From the NCBI RefSeq assembly GCF_032854445.1, contig NC_088300.1:33337608-33401607 (forward strand): a stretch of DNA of 64,000 nucleotides. The letters are read 5' to 3'. The notes under the pieces were generated by a model, which saw nothing but the letters and a program-made list of their open reading frames with translations, made no database searches and was not told where the DNA came from. The DNA comes from Liolophura sinensis (Eukaryota > Mollusca > Polyplacophora > Chitonida > Chitonidae). Made by a program: the position numbers and the translations under genes. Below, one piece after another: positions 49,101 through 60,100 of this stretch (the first letter of the stretch is position 1; the number at the start of each line of letters is the position of its first letter).

Positions 49101-52100
49101 TGTTCACGGCCATTTATTGCAATTATCAACAAGTGAATAGACTGCCCGTGTACGTAATTACATAACTAGTTTCCGCAGACACCCGTTAAGTTAAAATCAA
49201 GCGCACATGGTATCCCGTTTTCTTAACATTCTCGGAGTTAATGTGCTTGGTAACTTTCATCACCTTCTTGGCCTCCGTCATTAGCCACCACTCGTAGCCT
49301 CTCTGGTAATTCTCCTCCCAACTCTCGTGCATGTGAGACGCCTCGGTGCCATCTAGGCGAAGAGAGAACTGAATGTACGCTACTTGACGTTTACATTTTA
49401 TATTCTAGCTGCTACGTAAAATAAAAATGCCATCGCTGTCCAACAGCTGCTTAAGTAATTGGCAATACAAAACACGATATTTACTTATTTGTTGGTTTGA
49501 TTGGGTGGTTTCAGCTCCGTGATCAAGTGGTTTCGACTTAAGGGACGGCGGTCAGGATTATCTGTGAAGAAATCCGCGATGTCCAGGGTAAACCACCGAC
49601 CTTCGGCAAGTGCCTGGCAGACTTACTGACCTAAAGCCGCAGCAAAACAGTGCCGATTGGATTAGAACAGGTGAAAAAATACAAAAGTAGTCGTCATCCC
49701 CCCAAATACCGATGAATTAAGCCGTCACGTCAGGTTCATAATAGGTATCTGACAGTATATAATACATCGAACCTGTACTTTGCCCGTCTCCGCCTATTTC
49801 CACCTTCAGGATGTGTAAAGATGCTCCGTAATTTGGCTGCAAGGTACAACGTCAAAAATAATAAAAGGCATTTTCATGTAGATTCAGTAACTTAAGTTCA
49901 GTTTATTAGCCAAATTCATTTATATTTATATAGGTATCATCGAAAGACTGTTTCCGAACTGATTGTAAGCAAACAAGAGATCCAACTAATTATTCAACAT
50001 TTATGATGATAAAAGTTGATTACCTTGAAGAGAAAATCTAGGATTTCATTTCTTTGTTGATCCGGGTAGTTTACCAACAGTTTGGAGCTTGCCTAAAATG
50101 ATGAGCGAAAAAGATAAATTTTATGCAATAATATGTTATGGGGGAAAAGAATCTATTAAATTTTACGCAATACTACGTTTTTTGAGTGATTCTAGAATAG
50201 GCTGTCAATTTGTTTATTTATTTATTTATATTTCTGATTTTTATTTTACGCCGTACTCAAGAATATTTCACCAGCATTATGCTGGACGGAAACTCACAAC
50301 CATCCGCAAGTTGCTGCAAGACCTTTCCAGAATAGGTTATGTCATTGCAGCTTTAGAGCGTATTTCCAAGAGAACTCAAAAAGTTCAAAGGTGGAATTTC
50401 GAATAACATGAAATGAAGCAAGGCATAAGTGAGGATGTTTGGTAGCTTACATTGGGAACTACGGTTTCCTCAACTCTTCAAGCGTCAAGACATAGGTGAG
50501 GATGTTTGGTAGCTTACATTGGGAACTACGGTTTCCTCAATCCCTCAAGCGTCAAGACATAGGTGAGGATGTTTGGTAGCTTACATTGGGAACTACGGTT
50601 TCCTCAACCCGTCAAGCGTCAAGACATAAGTGAGGATGTTTGGTAGCTTACATTGGGAACTACGGTTTCCTCAACTCGTCAAGGGTCAAGACATAAGTGA
50701 GGATGTTTGGTAGTTAAATTGGGAACTACGGTTTCCTCAACCCGTCGAGCGTCAAACCAGTGAAAAGTTCTTGAACCATTTAATCAATCATTACATGAAA
50801 TGTATCCACTCTCCTGAGCGTTATTTTACACCGATGATGCCGTAGGGGGAAAAGATAGATATAATTCTCTCCTGTACAAATTTTTTTCGCTGAAAATATG
50901 GCGAAACTGAAGTATGTTGACCAAAAACTTTTCTATAATCAAGACTCACACCCGTTGGCTGCCATATTTGACTGAAATCAGCTTTAAAATCGAGATTTGC
51001 AGGTTGTCACATAGAATGGACTTTGAGGTTGAGTGGGAATTCGAATTGCATAAACTGTGTCTTCATTTTTGTTTCTAAGTTTTGTTTCACTGAATGTCCC
51101 AGTTTTGGCGTCTTTTACATGACCTCCAGGCGGCGTTATCAACGGCTTCTAAAAGATCTGTTTTGATCTTCTCTTTACAGGATTCGCCATTTATTTAGTG
51201 AGCTCACAACTGGTTAAATAAACAACAAATTATCGATAGAGCAATAAATCAGTAGGTCACGCGTTATCTAAGTAGTACAATGGATCACATGTTTGCCTGA
51301 CATGTAAGGCAGAGGAGAACAATTAGTTTTCTCACGTGCTTGCGTGACATATTATAGCGAGGACAAAAATATAGGGTGATACTAAATTTAGCACTTGCAC
51401 CAAGCACGGGCACACGAATCAATCTATTTATTGGTCCCAAATAGTCTGTAGGTATTGGGTCATACCAAAAACTTGAAAAAAGGGCACTTATCGCTGCCTA
51501 GCTTGGCGCTCAGCGCTAAGAAGTTAGAATAAGGAAACAGAACTGGCTGGCCCGGTACTTTAGTGGCGTCAGCACTTAGGCGGCATGGACTCGCCCTGCC
51601 ACAAGAAGACACAGTATATGTACACGAACATAATCACTCCTCGTCTTCATGATACGATTGAAAAATTGTTAAGTACGACGTTAAACCCCGAGCATTCATT
51701 CACTCATTCATTCGTACAATCCGTATTGCTAATCTAGTAGCATATTCGAGTTCATGTTTGATGATTTACTGATTTACGTAAATAATTTTGTCACGATGTC
51801 TCCTATCTCACGTACAGGGCAAAGTTCATCCCTCGCTCGTGGACCCCTTTGTGTTGTTTTACATGAAGTTTGTTACAAATCAATTCGATATACATATTGA
51901 GCTCGCTTTTCAGGTTGAAAATATGTCCTTTACTTTACAAAGTCCGTTGGTTTCATCCGGGCATTCTGATCAATCAGCCACTAAATCAACCAATCATATT
52001 CCTCACTTCCCCTGCTGTGCGACCTTGATGACCCTAGTCATGACGTTCGCATTGCTGTTTGCACCATATAACGTTATTTGTAGACCTCTTTCATGAATTC

Positions 52101-52454
52101 AACTAATATCGTGTGCAAATCTGTGTGTCACGTGTCGAAAAGTTTGTTCGTCTTTCCCCCGGCACACTGGTTATATCCACACATGACACTGACAGATATC
52201 GTATAAGTACAAAATCCTTTAGTGTGGTGTTAAACGACAATAAATAAATATTTCTCACAGTCTGATCTGATGACATGAGGGAAAACTGAAACGCTTACCC
52301 CTGCACTTAGGGCCCCAATCCCATCGAAGCGACGGCCGTAACCGTTAGTATCGTCCACATTGTAAATCTCACTGATAGACGAATCTATTGCCAGCAACAC
52401 AAATAATGTAAAGCAACTAGCTGAGATTCTCAGCACTCGCGTGTGTTTTGGCAT
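36680..52454 (-). CDS. GALC: GALC-A: galactocerebrosidase (GH59), complete
   Basis: Lysosomal enzyme that removes galactose from galactosylceramide and related lipids. Exons in gene order: 52454-52299, 50092-50024, 49836-49773, 49352-49264, 48563-48399, 47445-47407, 47213-47083, 46647-46545, 45917-45880, 45334-45210, 44537-44371, 42888-42799, 42042-41953, 41403-41262, 39296-39113, 38794-38625, 37204-37131, 36913-36680. The 709 residues compare with 685 in human. Residues 1-28 form a signal peptide. [22 protein letters not shown] (acid/base Glu185), SEDH (nucleophile Glu261) and EPWSG follow the GH59 barrel. [10 protein letters not shown] and the RIDRGG region belong to the C-terminal beta-sandwich and lectin-like domains. 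Weak donors: GTTCGA after exon 3, and GTGTGT after exon 15 with a frame-breaking GTAAGG four bases on. The exon with the nucleophile is five codons shorter than in GALC-B. It converges on RLR2. Confidence 0.92.
37830..38088. mobile_element. MITE family B with long inverted ends
   Basis: TACACTAAAG at the left and TTTTAGTGTA at the right bound imperfect inverted repeats of about 57 bases that include GGAAAGTCTGTTGTC and its inverse. TA flanks both ends, as for Tc1/mariner-type transposons. It lies in GALC-A intron 16. Confidence 0.7.
39313..39560. repeat. 38-base tandem repeat in GALC-A intron 14
   Basis: About six units of CATAAAGTAGGTGGGTGAAG followed by GTATAGTTGATCAAAT. The array begins 17 bases from the splice acceptor of exon 39296-39113, so it lies across the upstream intron end. 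Confidence 0.88.
39870..40233 (-). mobile_element. MITE family A, independent copy in GALC-A intron
   Basis: This is the best-preserved copy. The left end (39870 on: CAGCTCATGCGTCGCTCA, then ACATCACTGCCACC) is the inverted match of the right end (GGTGGCAGTGATGT, then GAGCGACGCATGCGCTG to 40233). The inverted ends are about 45 bases, and the whole is about 365 bases. No transposase is present. Confidence 0.7.
40937..41035 (-). mobile_element. SINE family A, 3' fragment
   Basis: ATTGGTGTTTTATGCCGTAC, AAGAATATTTCACTAGTACG and GTGGGAGGAAACAAG match the family end. GALC-A intron. Confidence 0.65.
42497..42606. repeat. Imperfect inverted repeat (short MITE-like hairpin)
   Basis: GAAGCATACTTAGTG with AGTAGCCCTTAGC at the left is roughly mirrored by GTTAAGGGCAAACTTAGC and AAGTGAGCTTC at the right, with about 40 bases between. 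GALC-A intron 12. No coding content. Confidence 0.4.
43260..44358 (+). mobile_element. Deleted LTR retrotransposon (5' LTR, tRNA-Pro-type PBS, 3' LTR end)
   Basis: A 949-base LTR (43260-44208) begins TGTCATG and ends CGTAACA. Six bases later, 44214-44231 is a primer-binding site complementary to the 3' end of tRNA-Pro, differing at 2 of 18 positions. After about 100 bases of leader, the last 27 LTR bases recur (44332-44358). The target duplication TTGT flanks both sides (43256-43259, 44359-44362). Gag and pol are gone. TATATAAG near 43441 could be the LTR TATA box. The element lies antisense in GALC-A intron 11. Confidence 0.82.
46001..46132. repeat. Hairpin: perfect 24-base inverted repeat around (AT)n
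   Basis: ATTTAGAGTTATTAACCAAA plus GAAT at 46001-46024 is the exact reverse complement of 46109-46132. The spacer is an (AT)n tract of about 77 bases. It lies in the GALC-A intron between the exons at 46545 and 45917. Confidence 0.9.
47764..48125 (+). mobile_element. tRNA-derived SINE family B, near full length
   Basis: The tRNA-like head has an A-box region (TTGCTTAATGGTTAGAGTG) and a B-box-like GGGTCAAACCC. The body contains CTCGCCCTGCCACAAGAAGA and CACAGTATATATACACAC. Other copies in the window share this body. GALC-A intron between the exons at 47407 and 48399 borders. Confidence 0.75.
50212..50335 (-). mobile_element. SINE family A, 3' fragment
   Basis: TTTTACGCCGTACTCAAGAA and ACCATCCGCAAGTTGCTG match the family, with an internal deletion. 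Lies in GALC-A intron 1, just before the 67-base tandem array. Confidence 0.65.
50431..50757. repeat. 67-base tandem repeat in GALC-A intron 1
   Basis: Five near-identical units start with GAGGATGTTTGGTAGCTTAC at 50431, 50498, 50565, 50632 and 50699. Differences between units are few, which suggests recent expansion or homogenisation. Confidence 0.95.
51431..51715 (+). mobile_element. SINE family B, 5'-truncated
   Basis: CTCAGCGCTAAGAAGTTAGA and CTCGCCCTGCCACAAGAAGA match the family body; the tRNA-like head is missing. GALC-A intron 1. Confidence 0.68.
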
Positions 52455-54138
52455 ACTTCAGTATTATTCCTTCAATACGTTGCTTACAACCTTTGTATTA
52501 TACCTAGTGTTTAATTTTCAGTATATACAACACTTGACCTCTGTATTATATTATCAAGTCCTACATATAGTATCGAATATCAGAGAAAGATTAATAATAC
52601 TTCTATATCACAATAAGAGTTACAAGGCTGATCTATACTTAGACACCAACATAAGTGGTTTGAATTTCACTGTTGATAGTCCGAACCCCATGAGAAATTT
52701 ATATGTAAATTCGGAGTTTACAGATTATAGCTACAGGTGACCCCAGTGTGCATGATTATTTACCGTTAAGTGTGGTAGCACTGCGTGCTTCCATTTATTC
52801 AAATCTCTCGGCTTGTACAAAGGGGGGAAAATTATTCCAAATATTGCTTGTCATGTGTAAATAGTGTAATACAAATAAGGTAAAGTGAGCTACTGAACTT
52901 GTTTGCTGACTATTTTGTGTGTAAGCCTCCATGTTAGATGCTGTTCTCCCCCATATCACATCAAAAAACACAGAGGTTGGCTGGGGGATATCCCTCTGAT
53001 AGAAGTGATATTGAGCCATCAACCCATGTATGGAAGCCCGTTGCAGCCATCGGTCTGTCGCGCCGTATGTTGGCATTCATACTCATGTATGTTATTTTGC
53101 ATTTTCTTTCTCAACACGTGTTGTATCTTTCTTGTGGTCTTCATTTGAATGACATTTAGTTTCCACATGTCTACCGTCAGAGAAAAATATGTATCCAAGG
53201 ATGGTTCTCCATTAAAAGAACGATCTTTGTTGTTGTTGCATAGGCAGACTAACAACTAACTGATGCGTTTCTGAAGAATCTCTAACACACGTACTCTTCC
53301 TCCCTCTGCGACACCCACCATTTTTACACCTATTACACACGCAGGCACACTCCCTCGCACACTTTGTAAGGGTTAACAAAGTACAAATAGATTTCTTATA
53401 TTACACATGCGTAATATAGGAAGCAAACCATGAATTGACCCTTCACGTCTCCGTGACCGAGGTCATATGTATCAGCACGGCGCGATGACCCAGGAGCCTC
53501 TAACCAATGCGATTGCTGTGAGTTCAAGTCTAATTCATGCTGGCTTCCTACCGACCGAACATTGGAAGGTCTTCCAGCAACCTGAGGATGGGCGTGGGTG
53601 TCCCACGGGCTCTGCTCGGTTTCCTCTCACCATAAATTTGGCCGGCGTCGTAAGTTAGTGAAATATTCCTGAGTACGGCATAAAACACGCATCAAATAAA
53701 TTAATAAACGGAATGACCTCATCAGATTTCACTGCGTGTTAGTATATACACTTGAAGCAGAAGAGAAAGGTTCGCTTGTTCTGTCATCTGAATCTACCGG
53801 TATTGTCACAAATGGACCGATTATCGAACTATCTACACATAGGCATGGAGCTTGGTTAACATGCCTTATCGGCAAACATTGGCAAATGCGCAGTATATTA
53901 ATGTAGTGAACTCATCTCAGTGTACGTCTTACCCTTTATGCAATGGGGCGTTAACTTCAAGCATTTATGCTCCGTTTTCGGATTTATTACAATAAGTATC
54001 CAAATCAATGTTCAGACCGTCAATCGGTAAAACAAAGTCCAGAGTGAAACTCCTAAAAATGCCATTCTTGTAGGAAATAAAGGTGTGGCAAAATGACACA
54101 GATATATGTGTAATGTGACATTTATTGTGAAAATATAT
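52455..54138. other. Region between GALC-A start and GALC-B stop
   Basis: It should hold the GALC-A promoter and the GALC-B 3' UTR. Apart from the SINE at 53447-53708 I see no recognisable motif. Short open frames here show no family resemblance that I can support. Confidence 0.5.
53447..53708 (+). mobile_element. SINE family A, near full length
   Basis: It contains GCGCGATGACCCAGGAGCCT, a B-box GAGTTCAAGTC, and the body and tail ending TCAAATAAATTAATAAA, as in 58561-58808 but on the + strand. It lies between GALC-B and GALC-A. Confidence 0.82.
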
Positions 54139-57100
54139 TTACAGATGTGGACGTGGTGAAAAGAAAAGTGTATCGGATCGCCCAGATTGCTTCTGCATCT
54201 TATCCCAGGCATCCTCAGCAGTCCGGAGCTCCAGGTTATCAAAGTCTGCCAGTCCATAAGGATCGGTACCGAGGCCAGCAAACCCATTTGCTGGAGAACT
54301 AGGAATGGTGGAGTTGATGACAGAGTGGCCATTGAAGAATGCGTAAGCCATGTTTCCCTGAAAGAAACAGAAAGGAAGACCAGGATGCATTTGGTGGCTA
54401 TAGTCAATCGACAGGATCGCCATTCGTCACCCTTACAGAAGAAGAAAAACATATTGTATTCCTACATGGTCGTAATTTCCCCCCGGTTTCTTCCCACCAT
54501 AACGCTGACCGCCGTCGTATAAGTGAAATACTCATGAGTAACACCAATGAAATAAATAAATGAAATAAGTATTCATACATACATCATAATTAATATTCTG
54601 CATTATTACAAATGTAGGCCCTATAGGCTAATATAAAGAAGAAATCGGGACAATCCGGAAAATCAGTTAAACAATAGTGTATAGCATTAAAACAATGCAT
54701 TCCATTCTATAGAATTGTGTTATCTTTCGGATGGAAAGCATCTTTAATATGATAACATGTCTGATTTGCGTCAACTTAACTATTGTTTCCTATTTTTTGC
54801 AAACTGGTTTTATAGGGGTTAAATATATCAACTCTCACAAAGCTCTATATTTCTTCAGAATATAGATTAAATTATTTACCAGGTACTAAGTCAATGAATT
54901 AGAATATGCTTTTAAATAGAAATGTATTTATCGTACTTGTTCGGTATACTTGACAACCTACCTGCCCGTGATATGAATAAAAGATGGTTTATAGGAGATT
55001 TTACCTTGACTAGCAATCCCAGTGTCATCCAATCATCTGTAATCTGTACTGAGCCTTGTTTCAAAACCTTCTGTCGAGCTGCGAAAAACAACAAAGGCTA
55101 TGACATGAAACTGCGATAGCATATTATAAAGCTGTGTTAGAGTAAAGTCAAGTCAGACGCGAAATGTAAATTGGGAAAATCCCCGTTTTTAAACTGGGCC
55201 GCTGGTAATGTTGCAAAGCCTAATTAACCACATTTATTTATTATGAGAGGTGATATGCATACTGATTCCCTGACTCGTGTCTAAATTCAGAACATGCATG
55301 TAGGTTAAATCCAGCCAACATAAAATTGGTTTACGTCTTTTGAAGGTACATGTAACAGCCACCCGTCAATATATACATCATACTGTATGCCTTATATTTT
55401 GTATAATTTAGGCGCAACATCTATAATAATACAATTGTTATGGCAACTTCCTTACAATCTCCTTCTTAATTTGATTGTTGTTTACTGTCCTACTCAACAC
55501 TATTCCAATTATACGACACCACGGCGGTATTGTTCATCAGCGGCATAAACCACCGCCATTGATAAAGTATCTGTCAAACTAAGCCCAGCTCAAGCCGCAT
55601 CCAAAGAAGCTAGAGATGGCTTCGACCTTGTGACTTCAATGGCAAGATGCGGGCTGGGCAACAACAACATCTTAACAGATAATCCAGCCAGGGCCCCCCT
55701 GTGTGCTAACAAAGGTAGGAGGTTTTGGTTACAGTCGTATAAAGAACTCACCAAGGTCATTTGTTAACTGAATTGTCCGGGTCTTAGGATATACGAAGAA
55801 GAAGATCCCCAACGCGTTTGCTGACTAGACAACCTCCACGGTCGATTCGGGCTCCCACGTGTACCCCGTTAGTGCCGTTGACACTTCCCACCCTGACATC
55901 CACCTGGACATAAATATCTGTCCTGGAAGACACGATAGAGAAATGTTGTATGTACCCGATTGGCAGGGCAATCTAACACAAATAATCGCGGTGCCACACA
56001 AACACGACGCCATGGTCATTTAGACTATATACCCACCAGGGGTTCTGTCCGTTATCCATCACATATCCATCGTTTCGAAATATGTCCGTAGGTTTAGAAA
56101 ATATTATTTTTTAGGATCACTCCATTAACGTGAGCTCACATCCTGCACCCCCATCCCCCCCATCCCCCCATCCCTCCCGCGAACGCACTTTACCTTTACC
56201 AATACTGTTTTAATGTTATTAAAATTTAACAACACTTACTTTGGCTAGGGAGATACATTGTACTACCCTGCAGTTTCTTGCTTTTAATTCTTCTGATTGG
56301 TGTTTTACGCAGTGCTCAAGAATATTTCACTTATACGACCACCATTATGGTAGGAAAAAACCCGACCAAATCATCCAGGTGAAACCCACGACCTTCCGCA
56401 GGTTGCTGACAGAGCTTTCTACGTACGACCGTATGGGAAGTCAACCTGAGCTGCACTTTCTTGCTTTAAAATGTGACAAATTTTATATTCATCGATATAG
56501 TTTATGACGATTTTTGGACAAAACTTTTAGAGACAGGTTTTCTTCCAAGTTTGTTGTAAGTTTAACTCACCAATTGTAGCTGCCAATGACATTGATGGTT
56601 GTGTTAGCTGGGTGTCCCCCTGCCCCAGCACCAGTAGACAGGTGGTTGTAACACCACCTGCCTTGCTACCTGACCCTGGGATGAGTCCACTTTAGTCACC
56701 TCCCATACACCTACTTGCTGTGCCAGGTTGTAAGGCTCCACCGAGGGGGAATAATCTGATGGAAAACACAAGTGGGTAAAAAGTTTAGGCTCCGAAAAGT
56801 AGAAATATAACCTATTAGGATATTTCTTACCTTGAAAGCTCATGAAAAAAAAAACGATAGGAATAATGCAGTTTTTCTCAGATTGTCATCAGTTTGTAAA
56901 TTGTTTTGCAGGCTATCCAGAAAACTGTAAATCAACTTAACACTTACCCTCGAAGTCGTCTTTATAGGGCAGGGGGAATGGTTGAGAGGGTGGAGGCTCG
57001 GGGGCGGTGCCCTTCTGTGCGGTAGTCAGAGTTGTCAGAGTGTACATTTCATCTACCCTAGAGATATCTTCACTATACCGTCAACTACCTATAAACATGT

Positions 57101-60100
57101 ACATATAAATGTAAAATGAAGGCCCAAGAAATTTACCTGTGCATGTAATTGTATAATAAAGCAGCAAGATACGTCCAGTGCATGTAAATGTAAAATAAAG
57201 GAGCAAGAAACGTACCAGTGCAGTTAATAAGGTCAGAGGAAAAATATCATTCAAAGCAACGAGGAAGATCAGCTTTCTCGCAACAATATAGGGTTTGGTG
57301 GAAACTATACTGTTGGTTACTAGAATTGAAAAAAACGTCAAAAAGACGATAAATAATAATAATAAAAAACAAAACAACAACATTTTTTCCTTCTCATGTT
57401 ATAACACAACTTCTAATGCTTTTTATTTGTGTATTCCATGTCCTTTCTCTGCTTGCTGAAAGTCAGCGAGCGACAAATTATGCGTTTCGTAATAGTAGAA
57501 AATGTTGTTTTTGACTTACAGTTTGATCACCAAAGGGTGCAGAAAGGATAATTTCTCAATCTGTTTGTATCAAGTACCTGTAACGGCGATTTCTGAACAA
57601 ATAACGTACTACTTTCGTCGTCAGATCCAAACTTGCTGTACCACACATTCAGGGTGTTCACGTTAGCCTGTTAAAATAAACTGAATTAATTAGGCACGTC
57701 CAATAAGGTAAATATAGTAAACAATCTGATACTAAAAGCAGCTTTAGCATGTATTTGATTCATTTGATTGTTGCTATTTGATAATAACTGACTGTTGCAT
57801 TGGTGTTGCATTGGACGATCTCAAACTTATTCAAAGAAACATTTAGGATATTGTAATTAGCACGAGCGAAGATATATCTAAACCTGACGTCATTCAAGAC
57901 TGCAAGACTACATTTTATTTTATAGACGTGATATAAATCATGCTTTGGAGAAAAAGACATTAAGCGTTGCATGATCACAAGCTACAAAACAGTGAGTTTT
58001 TTATTTAGAGCTACGTATAGGTATTAAAAGGCACTGACTGGAATTTTAAAAAGCTGTATGTGTTTAGAGCTATATCGGTATTAAAAGACACTGACAGGAG
58101 TTTCAATAAGCCATGCAGCTGTCAATTTTACAATACGTGGAATGTGCTTCTAGAAAGAGGACATCATAATGATTAAGAAAGACTAAGCAATCACTGGCTT
58201 ACAACAAGTGAATAACAAGCTAATGATATTCTATTCAACTGGATTTACGCGCTTACAATGAGTGAATATTCTATTCAACTGGATTTACAGTAAAACTTTA
58301 TTTTGCGTGTATACCCGTAGGCCTACTTACAAAACTGCCAGTCAGATTGAAAGTGGCTGTTTGTGGGACTACTTTGCGTTGCCGTCCCTTAAAACCTGCA
58401 CGACCTTTGACCTATAAAATGTAGATAATTAAAACATAATGTTATCAATATATTTTACATATTTTTCACTTTCCTTAGATAGAATATGCTGAACAAGAAA
58501 ACTAATTTCCCAAACACAGACAAGAAGTTGTCAGCTTTTTACTGATCTGACTGATTTTATTTATTTATTTATTTATTTGATTGGTGTTTTACGCCGTAAG
58601 ACGGCGGCCAGCATTATGGTGGGAAGAAACCGGGCAGAACCCGGGGGAAACCCACAACCATCCGCATGTTGCTGACAGACCTTCCCACGTATGGCCGGAG
58701 AGGAAGCCAGCATGAGCTGGACTTGAACTCACAGCGACTGCATTGGTGAGAGGCTGCTGGGTCATCACGCTGCGCTAGCGCGCTAACCAACTGAGCCACT
58801 GGGGCCCCGACTGATTTTATCATTAAAATGGAATGAATGACGCCCTATCTCATTTGACACTATTTCGTGTTAAAACTTGCTACCTTTAAGTGCAACGTGG
58901 CACCTCGGGTCCAAGCTGGAATTAGCAATATTCTCTTCCATGTCATGGAGAAAACTTTACCAGTTTGCCTTTAAAAGCGATATCGCAATGATCGGAATTA
59001 GAAGTAGATTGCACAGATATGATCTATGTGAATAGGTTATGTGAATTACAACAGGCGGGAAAGGTTTTCACTAATGACTTACAGAAGACATTTGAGGGCC
59101 TGAACAAATGACAGTTTCTATAATGATGGTCAGCTCCCCCGTGTTCCGGTCAGTCAGACTGACGTAACTTCCGCCGTACGTGAGGTTGCCCACCCCGTAA
59201 CCATGTGCCATATACGTCCATCCGGGCTTTGTGAACTGAGTAGTATGAGCTGTTATAAAATTTCAAATTCCTATAACTGATATTTACCTTTATTAAATAT
59301 TTAGCGAATGGTGTATAAAACTGTTAACAAGTGGACAAGTGACTAAATAAAGAACATACCGGTACCTTATACCGTCTGAATGAACTTTTAATCATCTAAT
59401 GACACATCGCTCAACGTTGTCAAAATGTCATTCACACAATTTTCACAAAAATTCACACAAAGTGAGGTAGCGAATTATCGAAGTTACGGTAATTCCAGTA
59501 AATCGAAGCAGCATTTAGAATGGGGCGATCTATGTTGATGTGAATCTTGTAATCATCTTACACATATACCTCCTTAGGCCTGTTTTACTAGTACTTCAAA
59601 AAAAAAAATAATCTGTTAAATTTAACAGAAAGTCTGTTATCTCAGTGATGCTAAAATGCATTCTGTTATCGAAGCAGATAATTATGCTACATGTATCACA
59701 CATATTCTATTCATTCAACATAACGACTCTATGGCAATAACAGGATATTATGTTGAATAATGTTATAATGGATGTTATTATAACACAATATTGTGTTATC
59801 ATAACAGAATGCATTCTAGCATCACTCAGACAACAGACTTTCTGTTAACAGATTAATTCTTTTGAGTGTATCCTCCAGTGTATATGAGTACAGAGAGGTA
59901 ATAAAACGAGTAAACCTTTGAAATGTATCTAACGGACTTTTCTTTAGCAGATCGTGCACTGGACTACAGGCAACCGCAAACAGGACTGGTGTCTATTCTT
60001 TCTGCCTGGTTATATTCTTACCAGTTGACCATATCGGCGGCTCCACTGCGTAATTTCCACTCCAAGGCTCCACAGCTGTCATTATACCGGTTCGAAAATA

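Noticed and set aside
50431-50757. CRISPR-like array
   Set aside because: The 67-base units are contiguous without unique spacers, and the DNA is animal.
52795-53076. Open frame ending in a LINE-like sequence (SNIWNNFPPF)
   Set aside because: The resemblance to LINE reverse transcriptase ends is only about ten residues, with no supporting upstream domain.
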